A DNA stretch of 60,144 nucleotides from Candidatus Bathyarchaeota archaeon (GCA_003601775.1 PIYN01000004.1:1-60144), one strand, 5' to 3'. Positions 1-11,671 are shown, numbered from the stretch's first letter. The notes: a model not told the origin generated them from the letters alone. Numbers and translations are program-made.

Positions 1-1
1 G

Positions 2-85
2 GAGATAGCAGAGATACAGGAGATGGCCACAAGAAACTGGCAAAAACTACTGAAAGCAGACGAAAGAGGAGAAGTAATCATATAA
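2..85 (+). CDS. C-terminal end of an unknown protein truncated by the window start (...EIAEIQEMATRNWQKLLKADERGEVII*)
   Basis: Open frame from base 2 to TAA at 83-85; helical, charged peptide. Confidence 0.35.
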   Translation, partial: EIAEIQEMATRNWQKLLKADERGEVII

Positions 86-358
86 AAAAGGGGAAAAACC
101 CCATCTTTTTATAATTTCAAGACCTCAGGCTAAAAGGCTCTTATCGGATTTATTGGATCATTCATCCTTAATTAAGTCCGGGAGGACTCTTTGTATATCT
201 CACTATCTCTCCTCTCCACCCGACCATGACTCTCAGAAGGCCTCTAATATAAGACGATTACTTCAATTAAACGACCCCGGTGGAGAGCATGATAGAGACG
301 ACGGGTCTCATCGATAGATTCTTCAAGGTGAAAAGAGGAAGGATTAACTGACCATAGG

Positions 359-820
359 ATGGAGTCCCAAAGGGAAGCTTCGGATCCACGTAGACATCCC
401 GTGGAGTTGAAGATCAAGACCTTAGCAGAGGAGGGGCGAGCCGTCATCCGCGTGGAGGATATTATGATCAAGGATATTTACACTATCCATCCTGAGGAGC
501 GAGTCGCCCTGGCCAGACTGAGGATGCTGAGACATGGCTTAGGGGCCCTCCCCGTCATCGATAAGGATGGAACCCTCGTCGGGATCCTAACCCTCAGGGA
601 TGTGGATCTGGCGGGGCCCGAGGCCCTCGTCCTCCCTGTAGGAGAACTCATGACCCGAGACCTGATCACCAGGAAGAAGGACACACTGCTCGGCGAGATC
701 GTGGATATCATGATGGAGACGGGGATCCAGCGCATACCCATTGTCGACGATGAGGGGAAGCTTATAGGTCTCGTGACCCAGAGCACCGTGATAAGGAGCA
801 TTAGACCGCTTATTAAATAG
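359..820 (+). CDS. Tandem CBS-domain protein
   Basis: Two CBS motifs: 'MIKDIYTIHPEERVALARLRMLRHGLGALPVIDKDGTLVGILTLRDV' and 'MTRDLITRKKDTLLGEIVDIMMETGIQRIPIVDDEGKLIGLVT'. Confidence 0.85.
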   Translation: MESQREASDPRRHPVELKIKTLAEEGRAVIRVEDIMIKDIYTIHPEERVALARLRMLRHGLGALPVIDKDGTLVGILTLRDVDLAGPEALVLPVGELMTRDLITRKKDTLLGEIVDIMMETGIQRIPIVDDEGKLIGLVTQSTVIRSIRPLIK

Positions 821-912
821 GTGTACTCTGGCCATCGAGGTTCGGGGGGATGTAATCGTAAGTTTTTTATCCAAGGTCAGTATTACTGGAGAAGTAAATA
901 GTATTACGAAAG

Positions 913-1479
913 GTGTGGACAATGGTCTACTTCAACACCCGGGATATAGCGGCCTTCTCCCTCTTCGGTGCCCTCTGGGCCGTTTTAAGTGTGACCATCT
1001 CCCCCATTTTCTGGAGCCTCACCCACCTCCCCTTCCTCTGCGATATGATCGGCATATCCATCCTCATCCTGACCCTCTGGTGGACGAGGAAGTTCGGGGC
1101 GATCCTCATGACGGGGATCATCGCCACCATCGTCACCCTCGCCATCAGACCCTCCGCAACTCACTTCTTCGGCTTCCTCGCCGCGAGCCTCCTCCTCGAT
1201 ATTCTAACCAGGTCTATAGGCTACAAACGATGTCTGAGTAAAGCGATAACCGCTATGATCTGTCTCCTGGGCTTCTCCATCATCTCAACCGCCTTCGCCG
1301 GGGTCATCATAGGGGCCCTCTTCATGAATCCCTACTTCCTGACGAAGATGTTCGGCAGTCTCACCTTCTTCGCCGCCCTCCACGCCACAGGCGGCGTGAT
1401 AGGCGGGGTCATAGGCATAGTTCTCATCAGGGCCTTGGAGACCCGAGGTGTCCTACCTCCCCTTGATGATAACCTCTAG
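913..1479 (+). CDS. Multi-pass membrane protein, possibly ECF-type S component
   Basis: 188 aa with about 5-6 hydrophobic segments; 'AAFSLFGALWAVLSVTISPIFW' N-terminus typical of S-component-like proteins. Confidence 0.5.
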   Translation: MWTMVYFNTRDIAAFSLFGALWAVLSVTISPIFWSLTHLPFLCDMIGISILILTLWWTRKFGAILMTGIIATIVTLAIRPSATHFFGFLAASLLLDILTRSIGYKRCLSKAITAMICLLGFSIISTAFAGVIIGALFMNPYFLTKMFGSLTFFAALHATGGVIGGVIGIVLIRALETRGVLPPLDDNL

Positions 1480-1489
1480 GTGATTAAGG

Positions 1490-1963
1490 ATGATCTCCCC
1501 CTTCATAAAGCCTCGGGCCCTCGATGGATCACAGATTAAAGCGGCATCGGAATTCCATGGGCATTCAGGGCCCTTCCTCGTTCTCGGCCTCAGAATGGGG
1601 CAACTCGCACTGAGACTGCTTGATGCAAGAGGGTACTTCGATCTGAGGTGTGTGGTGAAGGTCCGATGGTCCCCTCCACAGTCCTGTATCATCGATGGAA
1701 TTCAATTCTCGACGGGTTGTACGATGGGGAAGCGTAACATAGAGATAATCGAACAGGGGGAGGGCATCGCCGCCGTCTTCTCCGATGGGGAGAAATCCCT
1801 TAGGATTCAAGTTAAATCCTCTGTCTTAAGATTGATAAGCAGAGCGCTTAGAATTGGGACCGCAGAGAGACTAATAGAGGATCTCCTCTCTGCAGCAGAT
1901 GATGAACTCTTTGATTATCAAATGAGATGTGAGGAAGCGCCCTCTAAAGATTTGAAATCTTGA
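1490..1963 (+). CDS. FmdE-like (formylmethanofuran dehydrogenase subunit E family) protein
   Basis: 'FHGHSGPFLVLGLRMGQLAL' and 'DGIQFSTGCTMGKRNI' motifs of the FmdE domain. Confidence 0.7.
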   Translation: MISPFIKPRALDGSQIKAASEFHGHSGPFLVLGLRMGQLALRLLDARGYFDLRCVVKVRWSPPQSCIIDGIQFSTGCTMGKRNIEIIEQGEGIAAVFSDGEKSLRIQVKSSVLRLISRALRIGTAERLIEDLLSAADDELFDYQMRCEEAPSKDLKS

Positions 1964-2092
1964 GAGGAAGGGGTCAAAGGGAACTTGCCTTTTGATGTAA
2001 ATAACCCCAAACTTAGTTTAAGAAGGATGAATTAAATAATGTAACAACTATCAAAACCCAGTACACTTTTATTTCTTAACAGTAAAGAACAT

Positions 2093-2230
2093 TTACTCTT
2101 CTTCTATACTACTGAGTGCGCGTTTGTATACCACAACTATCACAACAACTACCACGACTAATATCACCATAAGTCCCGCTATCAACTGTCCTTGCGTTAT
2201 CCCCTGCGCTATAGACATAACATTCTCCAT
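2093..2230 (-). CDS. 45-aa single-pass membrane microprotein
   Basis: MENVMSIAQGITQGQLIAGLMVILVVVVVVIVVVYKRALSSIEEE*; GGAGGGGTGA Shine-Dalgarno-like sequence just upstream; below the 60-aa cutoff of the supplied ORF track. Confidence 0.55.
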   Translation of the reverse strand: MENVMSIAQGITQGQLIAGLMVILVVVVVVIVVVYKRALSSIEEE

Positions 2231-2414
2231 CCATTATCACCCCTCCTTACAGGTAACTAACTTATATTTATAATTATCCTCTTAATCTACTAAAGCTCCT
2301 TGATAGGACCTAAGTTCTTTAGGAGTATGATCAGAGTTCGGTTATAATCGGAAACAATTATATCAAAGTCTATAAAGTAGATATCTTAGGCAGGTAGGGG
2401 GAATTTCAGGTAGA

Positions 2415-4910
2415 ATGGCTTTTCCATTCTCCGCTATCGTGAATCAGGAGAAGGTCAAGTTCGCTCTACTCATCAACTTAGTGAACCCGAGGATAGGTGG
2501 ATTACTCATACGTGGACCTAAGGGTACGGGCAAGACTCTCTGTGTGAGGGCGCTCGAGGACATATTGCCCGAGATCGAGGTCGTCAGTGATTGCCCCTTT
2601 AACTGTAACCCGAGGGATCCAACGAATATGTGTGAATACTGCAAGAAGAGGGCCAAGGAAGGGAAACTCCCCGTTGAGAGGCGTAAGATGCGTATAGTAA
2701 ACCTGCCTTTAGGCGCAACTGAAGATCGGGTGGTGGGGAGTCTTGATGTGGAGAAGGCGATTAAGGAAGGCTTAGCGGCGTTGAAACCCGGGATCCTCGC
2801 GGAGGCAAATCAGAATATCCTTTACGTCGATGAGATCAACCTCCTTCCGGATCATATCGTAGATGATCTACTTGACGCCGCCGCTACGGGATGGAATGTC
2901 GTGGAACGAGAGGGGGTCTCCGTCTCCCATCCCTCCCGTTTCATCCTCATAGGGACTATGAACCCTGAGGAAGGAGAGCTCAGACCTCAGCTCCTCGATC
3001 GCCTCCCTCTATCTGTGAGCCCTGAGCCGATAACCTCCCCGGAGGAGAGGGTTGAGATCGTAAAGAGAAATCTGGAGTTCGAGTCTGATCCGATAAAGTT
3101 CTATAAGAAGTATGAAAAGCTCCAAGAGGAGTTGAGGGAGAGAATCATCAAGGCGAGGGAGCTTCTCCCTAAGGTTAAGATCCCAGAGCCCCTGTTTAAG
3201 TTGATCTCCCAGATGTGCATCCAACTCAAGGTGGATGGGCTGAGAGCAGATATCTCGATATGCAAGACCGCCTCGACCTTAGCTGCGATGAGGGGGAGGA
3301 CGATCGTCAACGAGGATGATATCATAACCGCTTCAGAGTTTGTCTTGCAACACAGGACTCGGGCAGGAGGTTTTATGGAGCCTGCTTCCAGGGAGGAGAT
3401 CATGGAGGCACTCATTCAGGCGAAGAGCACCATTGTTGCTAAGAGCGTGACCACCCATGGGGATGCGAATAGTAAAGGGAATGGGGGAGATGAGAATGGA
3501 GCCTCCTCCCCTCTAAATAGTTCTGGGCGGGGGGCGCCCTCCCGGGAGACGATAAACTGGGCAAGACCGGATTTATGGAGGGATAGGAAGGGAAAAAAGG
3601 AGGAGTTTAAGAATATCGTGAGCGAGCATGGCGTTAGAAAGGACGACGACAAGAGGCAGTTACCCTTCATAGAGATACCGATCTTTGAAAAGATCAAGAG
3701 GCTGCTCCGGACGACGGTATATTTCACCAGAAATCTCCCCTCTGCTTTTCTTAAGTTTAGGAATTTAGTTCAAGACAAAACTGGGAAGACCTTCAAGAAA
3801 TTTAAGGGAGGGCTACAGCTCTTAAGGGCAAGTCCCCTCCTGTATTATGACCTGTTTCAGGGCTCCTCCATCATCTGGAATCCAGAGGCGGCGAGGAGAG
3901 CCCTAAACCCTCCGAGGCTTCCCTTCAAACTGGGAAGGAGAACAAGGGGAGTTAGGAGCAGGGTGGGTAAGAGGGCCACTTCCCTGACATCCTTAGATAA
4001 GGGGAGGATAATTGGATGGAGGTTCCCCGGGAAGGAGGTTCGTAATATACATCTGAGCGCAACCATAAGGGCAGCGGCTCTCCGTGGCGTTGAGACGGGA
4101 AGCAGACTCCGTCCCTTGGAGATAACCTTTCAGGATATTCGAGAGAAGCTCCTCCTCTATAAGGCGCCCATTACGATCGTCCTCGTCGTTGATTTGAGCG
4201 AGTCGATGATCACCACTGTGAGGGCTCTCAGGAGTTCTATACTAAGGCTCTGTAGGGATGCGTATCTCTACAGGGACAAGATCGGGATCGTGGCTATGAA
4301 GAAGAAGGGGGCCCTCATCGTCCAATGGCCGACCACCGATTTTAGGACGATTGCAGAATCTCTGATGAATTTCCGTGTTAGCGGTTTGACTCCTCTGGCT
4401 GCGGGGATGTATGAGGCGTTGAAGGTCCTGAAGGCTGAGAAGAGGAGGAACGATGAGACGATCCCGCTCATGATCATAGTGACTGATGGCTTTGCAAATG
4501 TTCCTCTACCCTACGATCCTCGTACAAATAAACCACGTCCCTTCATCCTAACTGTGAGCAGTCGGGCGGGGATAATGGCCCTTGAAGATGTCGTAGCGAT
4601 CTCCCACAGAGTGAGAAAGGAGGGGATACACGTCGTTTTGGTGAATCCGGACCCATATAGCGGATCCTTTAAAGTAGATGAGGAGGAGGTGAAGAGAATC
4701 TATACCATGGCCATCAGGGATGGAAAGTTCCATGGAGGAATCTTTCTGAGAGAACTCAGGAAAAGATGGGATTCCTTAGCGACGGGGTTGGTCATATGCA
4801 ACCTCATAGCTTATTTAACCAAGGGAAAGATCTACCTGATTCCATCCCGGAGGTCTGAACCCGACCTTCTCCAGAGGATTCTGAAGGAGAATGTGTACTC
4901 CAAGGCCTGA
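2415..4910 (+). CDS. Fused AAA+ (Mg-chelatase ChlI/MoxR-like) and vWA-domain (ChlD-like) protein
   Basis: Walker A 'GPKGTGKT', Walker B '[10 protein letters not shown]', '[17 protein letters not shown]', and MIDAS 'VVDLSESM' in the C-terminal third. Confidence 0.8.
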   Translation: MAFPFSAIVNQEKVKFALLINLVNPRIGGLLIRGPKGTGKTLCVRALEDILPEIEVVSDCPFNCNPRDPTNMCEYCKKRAKEGKLPVERRKMRIVNLPLGATEDRVVGSLDVEKAIKEGLAALKPGILAEANQNILYVDEINLLPDHIVDDLLDAAATGWNVVEREGVSVSHPSRFILIGTMNPEEGELRPQLLDRLPLSVSPEPITSPEERVEIVKRNLEFESDPIKFYKKYEKLQEELRERIIKARELLPKVKIPEPLFKLISQMCIQLKVDGLRADISICKTASTLAAMRGRTIVNEDDIITASEFVLQHRTRAGGFMEPASREEIMEALIQAKSTIVAKSVTTHGDANSKGNGGDENGASSPLNSSGRGAPSRETINWARPDLWRDRKGKKEEFKNIVSEHGVRKDDDKRQLPFIEIPIFEKIKRLLRTTVYFTRNLPSAFLKFRNLVQDKTGKTFKKFKGGLQLLRASPLLYYDLFQGSSIIWNPEAARRALNPPRLPFKLGRRTRGVRSRVGKRATSLTSLDKGRIIGWRFPGKEVRNIHLSATIRAAALRGVETGSRLRPLEITFQDIREKLLLYKAPITIVLVVDLSESMITTVRALRSSILRLCRDAYLYRDKIGIVAMKKKGALIVQWPTTDFRTIAESLMNFRVSGLTPLAAGMYEALKVLKAEKRRNDETIPLMIIVTDGFANVPLPYDPRTNKPRPFILTVSSRAGIMALEDVVAISHRVRKEGIHVVLVNPDPYSGSFKVDEEEVKRIYTMAIRDGKFHGGIFLRELRKRWDSLATGLVICNLIAYLTKGKIYLIPSRRSEPDLLQRILKENVYSKA

Positions 4911-4994
4911 TCAATCCAAGAGATAACAGCCTTAAGCCACTATCAAAGACTCTTTGACCAAAAGTTAATAGTATAAGTAGAACTATTTCTAAAT

Positions 4995-7598
4995 ATGCCT
5001 AAGATACCCTTTACAAGGGAAGAGCTTCTTCGACGTGGACCCCAACCGATCTATAGGGGGCGTAACCTCGATGAGATAGCCTTCCCCCTTGGCGGGATTG
5101 GGACGGAGTCCATAAGCTTGGGGGGATGGGGGCAGCTCAGGGACTGGGAGATTATGAACCGGCCGGCGAAGGGGTTCATCGTACCCAGGTCCTTCTTCAC
5201 CTTGAAGGTGCGGTCCCCTTGTGGGTCGCCTGTGGTGAGGGTTCTCCAAGGCCCTGTCGAGGGCTCTTATGTCGGCGATGGTCATTCTCTCACCTATAGC
5301 AGAGCGGAGAGATATTGGTCAGGGGCTCCCCCGTTTTCGTGAGGTCTCCTTCACAGGCCATTTTCCAATCGCGACTCTCTCCCTAAGTGATTCCGATATC
5401 CCCTTAGAGGTAACCCTTGAGGCCTTCAATCCCTTCATACCCTTCAACGAGAAGGACTCGAGCATCCCCGTCGCCATATTCTTCTTTCGATTAAAGAACA
5501 TCGGCGATGAGCCGGTCTCAGCGACGATCTTCGGAAATCTAACAAACATAATCGGCTATCCAGAGGAGGCTGGAGGGGATATCAATGAGGTCAGGGAGGG
5601 TCCAGGTATCAGGGGGTTATATCTCTCAACGACAAAGTTCCAACCAGATTCTCCACGCTACGGTTCCATGGCACTCGCGACCACATGGCCCAACTCCGCT
5701 GTCTGGACCCGTTGGAAGGACGATAGGTTAGGTAAGTTCTGGGATTCTATAACCTCCTCCGACGAATTCCCCCCTGAGTCGGGGGACTCCAATACAGGAA
5801 CGGTTGCAGCCAGCCTCAGACTGGAGCCCGGCGGATCAGCATCTATTCCCTTTATGATCTCCTGGCACTTCCCAATCTTTGAACATTATTGGAGCGGGAA
5901 GGAACCCAAGGCTACTTGGAAGAACTATTATGCCACCGTATGGAAAGATGCCTGGCATGTCGCGTTATACGTGGCGTCGAACCTTGATCGTCTCTGGGAG
6001 GAGACGAGGCTCTTCCATGACACGTTGTTTGCCTCTACGCTCCCCGTCCACGTCCTCGATGCCATAAGCTCTCAACTCTCAACCCTGAAGACAAATACCT
6101 GTCTCCGCCTTGAGGATGGTACCTTCTATGGCTTCGAGGGCTGTTCTAACAACTCAGGCTGCTGCGAGGGCTCTTGCACCCACGTCTGGAACTACGCCCA
6201 GGCCCTCCCCTATCTATTCCCCAACTTACAGCGATCCATGCTCGACGCCCATCTGACCCACTCGGTGGAGGAGGACGGGTTCATGGCCTTCCGAATGCCA
6301 TTACCTCTCGGGACGAGGGCGAAGCCCACCTTCCACCCCGCGGCGGATGGGCAGATGGGGATGGTTCTCCAAGTCTACCGCCACTGGCTGGTCTCCGGCG
6401 ATGAGGCGTGGCTGAGGAAGACATGGCCTACGGTGAAGAAGATCCTGGAGTTCGCATGGAAGTACTGGGATGCGGACAAGGACGGTGTAATGGAGGGGAT
6501 GCAGCACAACACCTATGACATAGAATTCTACGGGCCGAACACTATGACAGGGAGTTTATACCTGGCCGCCCTTCGGGCAGCCTCGGAACTTGCTCTCCAC
6601 CTCGGTGAGGAGGATAAGGCCAGGGAGTATGCCGAACTCTCCAGGAAGGGCTCGAAGTGGTGTGATGAGAACCTCTTCAACGGCGAATACTATGAACAGA
6701 GGGTCGAGCCAGAGGCCCATGAGAAATGGCCAGATCCCTACCGATGGTTGGCGATGAGGCACGGCAAGGACGATAGATTCAAGGACTGGCCCAAATGGCA
6801 GTTCGGAGGAGGATGCCTCTCCGACCAGATGATCGGACAGTGGCATAGCCATATTCTCGGCCTGGGATATCTCTACGACCCAGAGAAGGTCCATAAGGCC
6901 CTGGAGTCGATCTTCAGGTATAATTGGAGGCCGACCCTATGGGATCACCCCTCCCTACTCCGGGTCTACGCCCTTAATGACGAGGCCGGCTTAATTTTAT
7001 GCACATGGCCTAAGGGGGGCAGGCCGGGCTACCCTGTGATCTACACCGATGAGGTCTGGTGTGGGATCGAATACCAAGTCGCGAGCCATATGATCTACGA
7101 GGGGATGATCGAAGAAGGTCTGAGCTTAGTTATGGGGACCAGGAGGCGTCATAGGGGGGACCGCCGTAATCCCTGGGACGAATTCGAGTGCGGTCACCAT
7201 TACGCCCGCTCGATGGCGAGTTACGCGTTGCTACTCGCCCTATCCGGGTTCGGGTACTCCGCCCCAGAGAAACGTATAGCTTTCTCACCCAAGATCTTCC
7301 AAGACGAATTCCGTGTCTTCTTCTCTGTAGCCTCAGGCTGGGGTCTATACACGCAGAAGATCTGGAGGGGGGAGGAGAATTCAGCCTAACCATCAACTAC
7401 GGCTCTCTCAACCTGAAACGCCTGGAACTGCCCTCCGTCGGCGTGAAGGGCATTAGAGGAACGGTGACCCTTGACGATAGAGAGATCGAGGCCGATATCC
7501 AAGCGGAGGAGGATTATATCGCGGTAACCTTCGACCCCTTGACGATAAACAAGCATCAAACACTTAAGATCTCGGTCTCTACGGCCGATGAATCATAG
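4995..7598 (+). pseudogene. GH116-type glycoside hydrolase (glucosylceramidase/beta-glucosidase family) split over three frames
   Basis: ORFs 4995-5342, 5269-7389 and the end of 7188-7598 are collinear parts of one protein ('FPLGGIGTESISLGGWGQLRDWEI' + 'GLPRFREVSFTGHFPIA...DIEFYGPNTMTGSLYLAALRA' + 'GGGEFSLTINYGSLNLKRLELP'). Confidence 0.7.
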
Positions 7599-7649
7599 AT
7601 CTATTGACCACCCACTTTCCTACATCCTCCCGGTACGAGAGCCCGGGTC

Positions 7650-8339
7650 CTATTTAGTCTGATCGATTATCCTTCCATCCCTCATCCTCACGATCTTCTG
7701 AGCGGTCTTCGCCACCTCGGGGTCGTGGGTCGCGGCTATTATCGTCAATTCCCTCTCCTTGTTCAACTCCTTCAGGAGGTCCAAGATGCTGTAGGCCGTC
7801 TTGGTATCGAGGTTTCCGGTGATCTCGTCGGCGAGGAGTATTGAGGGATTATTCACCAAGGCCCTGGCTATAGCGACTCTCTGCTGTTCCCCGCCACTGA
7901 GTTCAGTGGGCCTGTGATGCAGCCGTCCTCCCAGCCCTACCCTCTCAAGAAGCTCGATCGCCCTTCTCCTTCCCTCCTCCCCGGGCAGCCCCGCCGCAAT
8001 CGTCGGGAGCTGGACGTTCTCCAGGGCCGTTAAGACAGGTATAAGGTTATAATTCTGGAAGACGAAGCCTACCTCCTTAAGCCGAAACTCGGTCAACTCT
8101 CGCTCATTCAACGAGGACAACTCAAGGTCCTTTACATAGATCGTCCCCGATGTAGGCCGATCCAACCCGCCTATCAGGTTGAGGAGGGTCGTCTTCCCCG
8201 CCCCCGAGGGACCCATTAGTGCGATGAACTCTCCTCGTTTCACCTTTAGGGAGACGTCGGAGAGGGCGTTAACTGTTACTTTGTCCATTCGATATACCTT
8301 CCACAGCCTATCGGCCGTGATGATATATTCCTCAGACAC
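7650..8339 (-). CDS. ABC transporter ATP-binding protein, LolD/MacB family
   Basis: Walker A 'GPSGAGKTT', signature 'LSGGEQQRVAIARAL', 'LLADEITGNLD'. Confidence 0.9.
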   Translation of the reverse strand: MSEEYIITADRLWKVYRMDKVTVNALSDVSLKVKRGEFIALMGPSGAGKTTLLNLIGGLDRPTSGTIYVKDLELSSLNERELTEFRLKEVGFVFQNYNLIPVLTALENVQLPTIAAGLPGEEGRRRAIELLERVGLGGRLHHRPTELSGGEQQRVAIARALVNNPSILLADEITGNLDTKTAYSILDLLKELNKERELTIIAATHDPEVAKTAQKIVRMRDGRIIDQTK

Positions 8340-9840
8340 TTCTCATCATCTCCATGGGTTTTGTTATCCCTGCTTTGATGCTCGGGTAGAGCACTGCTAT
8401 TGTTATAAAGGCAAGCGCGATTATCACGGAGATCGTACAGTAGGTCATCATCAAGGGCACCGTGGATAAGAGTGGGATATCGACGAAGGGACGGAGGACA
8501 TACCGGAAATAGAACTGGATGATATTCAACAAAAGCGCGATAAAGGCCATCTTCACCGTTGATCTCCAACGTTTTAGATATATCTTTCCCAGAACCAAGG
8601 AGATCGTAGGGGCCAGCAACAGGAAGACCCCTCCTACCTGTTCCTGGAGTTTGCTGATCGGGGGAGCCCTGTAATAATTCGTCAGTTTTAGGTAGGGAAA
8701 TATGGCGAAGAGGGCACCTGTAAGGCTTCCCACTATACCTGAGACCAGTCCCAAGAAGATGCCCTCGACGAGGACCATCTTGGTTATGCCCATGGTATCA
8801 AAACCGATAGCCTTCAAGATCGCCAGTTCCACCTTCCTCGCCAGTACGGAGGATAGGTTTGTCTCAAAGACCAGGAACCCCCCAATCAGCAGGGTTATCC
8901 CTATCAGTAGATACATATAAGGTCCTACCGAGGGTATGGGACCCTCTCCCATCGATTGGATAATGGACCGGATCACCCTGCTCTGCACGAGTATCGAAGA
9001 TATCAGGGAGATCGTTGTGGAGACACCAAAGAGGTTTATGTAGAACTTCTCCCTCCTCCTCAGGTTATTCTTAAGGGCGAGCGTAAAGATGTTGAGACGT
9101 TCGCCATAGATCCTCGGGACGAGGAAGATAAGGGAGGGTATCCCCACTGACAGGAGCAGGGACTCCAATAGGGTCAATAGATCCTTCCTTATATCGATCC
9201 TCTTCACCTTAAACCTAATGGAGATCGTGACCGCCTTTATATTGCTCATCTCAACCACTAAATTGGATTGTCCGGAGAGCGCCAAAACAGGCAATTGATA
9301 GGTCTGAAGGGATGAAGGGGGAGATATCCGCGCCGAGGGATAGTTCACCCCGTACCTCTCCGGCAGCTCCATGCGTAAATGGAGCTCTTTGATGTGAACG
9401 GTCTCCGAGAACCTAAATTCAACGACACCTTCTCCCAAGTCAAGGACATCGTCAAGAAGGTATACCAACTCGATGTATGCTTGAGGATGGAGGAGGTAGA
9501 CTTCAACCTTAGTATCGTTTATGCTTGGAAAGGTCCTGAAATTCATGAAATGTTGAATTGGGATGCAGGATACTCTGATTATCTTGAGCTGATCGATAAT
9601 ATAGGGAAGTGATATATTGAGAGGCCCTGTTTGGCCTGTAATGAAGGTCGGGAATAGATCCATTGTCACGAGGGCAGATCCGTTCTCAAAGATTTTTACG
9701 ATTATTCGCTCCATGTTGATATAATACTCATATTCTTCCCCAATAGGCACTATCGTAAGAGGCTCTCCCTGGCTAAGGCCTCCTTGAAGGGACAAGACGA
9801 TGAAGACGAGAATCAGTAAGAGCAGGGAGCCCCTCTTCAT
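8332..9840 (-). CDS. FtsX/MacB-like ABC permease with signal peptide and large extracellular N-terminal region
   Basis: N-terminal hydrophobic leader, later TMs with 'ELAILKAIGFDTMGITKMVLVEGIFLGLVSG'; overlaps the ATPase gene. Confidence 0.75.
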   Translation of the reverse strand: MKRGSLLLLILVFIVLSLQGGLSQGEPLTIVPIGEEYEYYINMERIIVKIFENGSALVTMDLFPTFITGQTGPLNISLPYIIDQLKIIRVSCIPIQHFMNFRTFPSINDTKVEVYLLHPQAYIELVYLLDDVLDLGEGVVEFRFSETVHIKELHLRMELPERYGVNYPSARISPPSSLQTYQLPVLALSGQSNLVVEMSNIKAVTISIRFKVKRIDIRKDLLTLLESLLLSVGIPSLIFLVPRIYGERLNIFTLALKNNLRRREKFYINLFGVSTTISLISSILVQSRVIRSIIQSMGEGPIPSVGPYMYLLIGITLLIGGFLVFETNLSSVLARKVELAILKAIGFDTMGITKMVLVEGIFLGLVSGIVGSLTGALFAIFPYLKLTNYYRAPPISKLQEQVGGVFLLLAPTISLVLGKIYLKRWRSTVKMAFIALLLNIIQFYFRYVLRPFVDIPLLSTVPLMMTYCTISVIIALAFITIAVLYPSIKAGITKPMEMMRSV

Positions 9841-9841
9841 C

Positions 9842-11155
9842 TTAACCCCCCCTCATCGCCTCTATCGGTGAGGCCCAAGATGATCTGACGGCCGGTATGT
9901 AGGCCGAGAGGACACTTACCCCGCAGGAGAGGACGAGGACGAGGGTGAACCAGCCCCTACCCATCTTCAATGGGAAGGGAGGGAGCCATGAGAGGGTAAG
10001 CGTCTGTGAGAGGAAGGCCACAGAGTTCGCAACCAAGAACCCTATTATCCCAGCGGTGAAGCCGATAAAGAGCGTCTCGAAGACAACTTGAAGCTGGATG
10101 AAGGAGGGTTTGAACCCTATGCTCTTCAGGAGTCCGATCTCATGGCGCCTCTCATAGAGCTTGGAGGAGGTGGAGCTCGCTATGAAGGCGCCCGTGACGA
10201 AGACTGCTATGAGGAAGATCTGGGCATGAGCCACCTCAACCACGCTCGTGGGGGATAAGGTCGTCATCTTCATAGGTACAGCGATGACGTAATCTCCCAT
10301 CATAACCGGCACTAGCATCTTCCTCTCCGTCGGGATGAAGACCCTCACATCCGGGATCCTGTTAAGCTCATAGATGATCATCGTCCTATTCCCCTCGGAT
10401 CGGGACTTCACAAAGATACAGGTGAACCGGTTCTGCAGATCGTAGAGATCCTGAGCCTCTTCCGTCGTGGTGAGGACCTTGGAATCATAGGCGGTCCCCG
10501 TGAAATAGATCCCCACGACCTTGAACTCAGCGTCCCTCTTTATCGAGAAGATGCCGAAGATATTCTTCAATGTGCTGGGGATTATTATCGTATCATTGAC
10601 TTCTATGTTAAATATCCTCGCAAGGCTTATGCCTATCACAACCACACCCCTCTCACCCTCTTCCAGAAATCTACCTTCAATGACTCTCAGGTCGAAGTGA
10701 AGTCTAAGGAGTTCGAGTTGGGGATCTATCCCCTCTATTAAGGGCATCACAGGAGTTGGGGTCAGTATTGTGCCGTTTGGCTTCCTTATCCTCCAATCCC
10801 CGGAGAACCTATCGGGCTTCGGGATAGTCCCAATAGACGGCTCTGCCCACTCCACCCCTGAGACCCTCATGACCTCTGAGAGCACAGACTCAGGGATGAA
10901 GTTCTCCCCCTTCTTCGGGACGATGACTATATCGCACCAGTAGGGGCACCCCGCCTCATATCCCGTGCTTAAAACTCTTGATCCCTCATAGGAGGAGACC
11001 TCAAGAGTGATCTTCTCAGAGACGGTTACGATCAGAAGAAAGCCAGTCGTCATAACCATTAGGCTGAGGAACATAAAGACTGTGAGGACTTTCCTTCTGG
11101 ATAAATTTCTGAGAGCCAACTTCACCGCAGCGAAAAGAAGCGACAAACCCCTCAT
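9842..11155 (-). CDS. FtsX/MacB-like ABC permease
   Basis: 'LALRNLSRRKVLTVFMFLSL' N-terminus, 'RRHEIGLLKSIGFKPSFIQLQVVFETLFIG', 'SPIEAMRG'. Confidence 0.85.
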   Translation of the reverse strand: MRGLSLLFAAVKLALRNLSRRKVLTVFMFLSLMVMTTGFLLIVTVSEKITLEVSSYEGSRVLSTGYEAGCPYWCDIVIVPKKGENFIPESVLSEVMRVSGVEWAEPSIGTIPKPDRFSGDWRIRKPNGTILTPTPVMPLIEGIDPQLELLRLHFDLRVIEGRFLEEGERGVVVIGISLARIFNIEVNDTIIIPSTLKNIFGIFSIKRDAEFKVVGIYFTGTAYDSKVLTTTEEAQDLYDLQNRFTCIFVKSRSEGNRTMIIYELNRIPDVRVFIPTERKMLVPVMMGDYVIAVPMKMTTLSPTSVVEVAHAQIFLIAVFVTGAFIASSTSSKLYERRHEIGLLKSIGFKPSFIQLQVVFETLFIGFTAGIIGFLVANSVAFLSQTLTLSWLPPFPLKMGRGWFTLVLVLSCGVSVLSAYIPAVRSSWASPIEAMRGG

Positions 11156-11200
11156 AATTCTTAACCCCTTCTCCCTTTCTGGATAAAAAATTTTCGGAGT

Positions 11201-11671
11201 CTATCGACGCTTCAGCCTCTTTATTAAAAAATCAACGAAAATTAAAATGATCATGACTGCAGAAGTGAAGATGATAAACTTATTTAGGATGAGTATCAAT
11301 TTTCCCTTTTCTCCTTCCCCTCCAGGCATCTCGCTTGTGTAGTGTATCTGGATAACCTTAGAGTCATCTTGTTTGCTACCATGGCCTACCGTAGCTATGA
11401 GAGTAATATCGTGGTTATAGACCATGCTATGTGTGATTGTGTAGGATTTTGTCTGGTTCTCCATGAAAAATTCTTCTCTTTCTGTGATGAGGAAGATAGT
11501 TGAGTCAGTTATAAGGCTTATTTTATACCAGAGGGTACCATTGCCTCCTTCATCCTTTATTCTTATCGTTAAAATTATAGTCTCTCCATAGTTCTTCCAG
11601 ATATCGTCGGGATAGAAGGCAACTATTGTCCCCCTAGGTTCTTCATTGGTGTTGTAGGCAAAGATTATCAT
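11201..11671 (-). CDS. Small extracellular-domain protein with C-terminal TM anchor, ABC-operon associated
   Basis: 156 aa beta-rich region, C-terminal TM 'LIFVDFLIKRLKRR'; same strand directly upstream of the permease. Confidence 0.5.
   Translation of the reverse strand: MIIFAYNTNEEPRGTIVAFYPDDIWKNYGETIILTIRIKDEGGNGTLWYKISLITDSTIFLITEREEFFMENQTKSYTITHSMVYNHDITLIATVGHGSKQDDSKVIQIHYTSEMPGGEGEKGKLILILNKFIIFTSAVMIILIFVDFLIKRLKRR

Noticed and set aside
7650-11671. ABC operon as a novel export system
   Set aside because: Standard LolD/FtsX-type organisation; only the small TM-anchored accessory protein is unusual and its role cannot be inferred.
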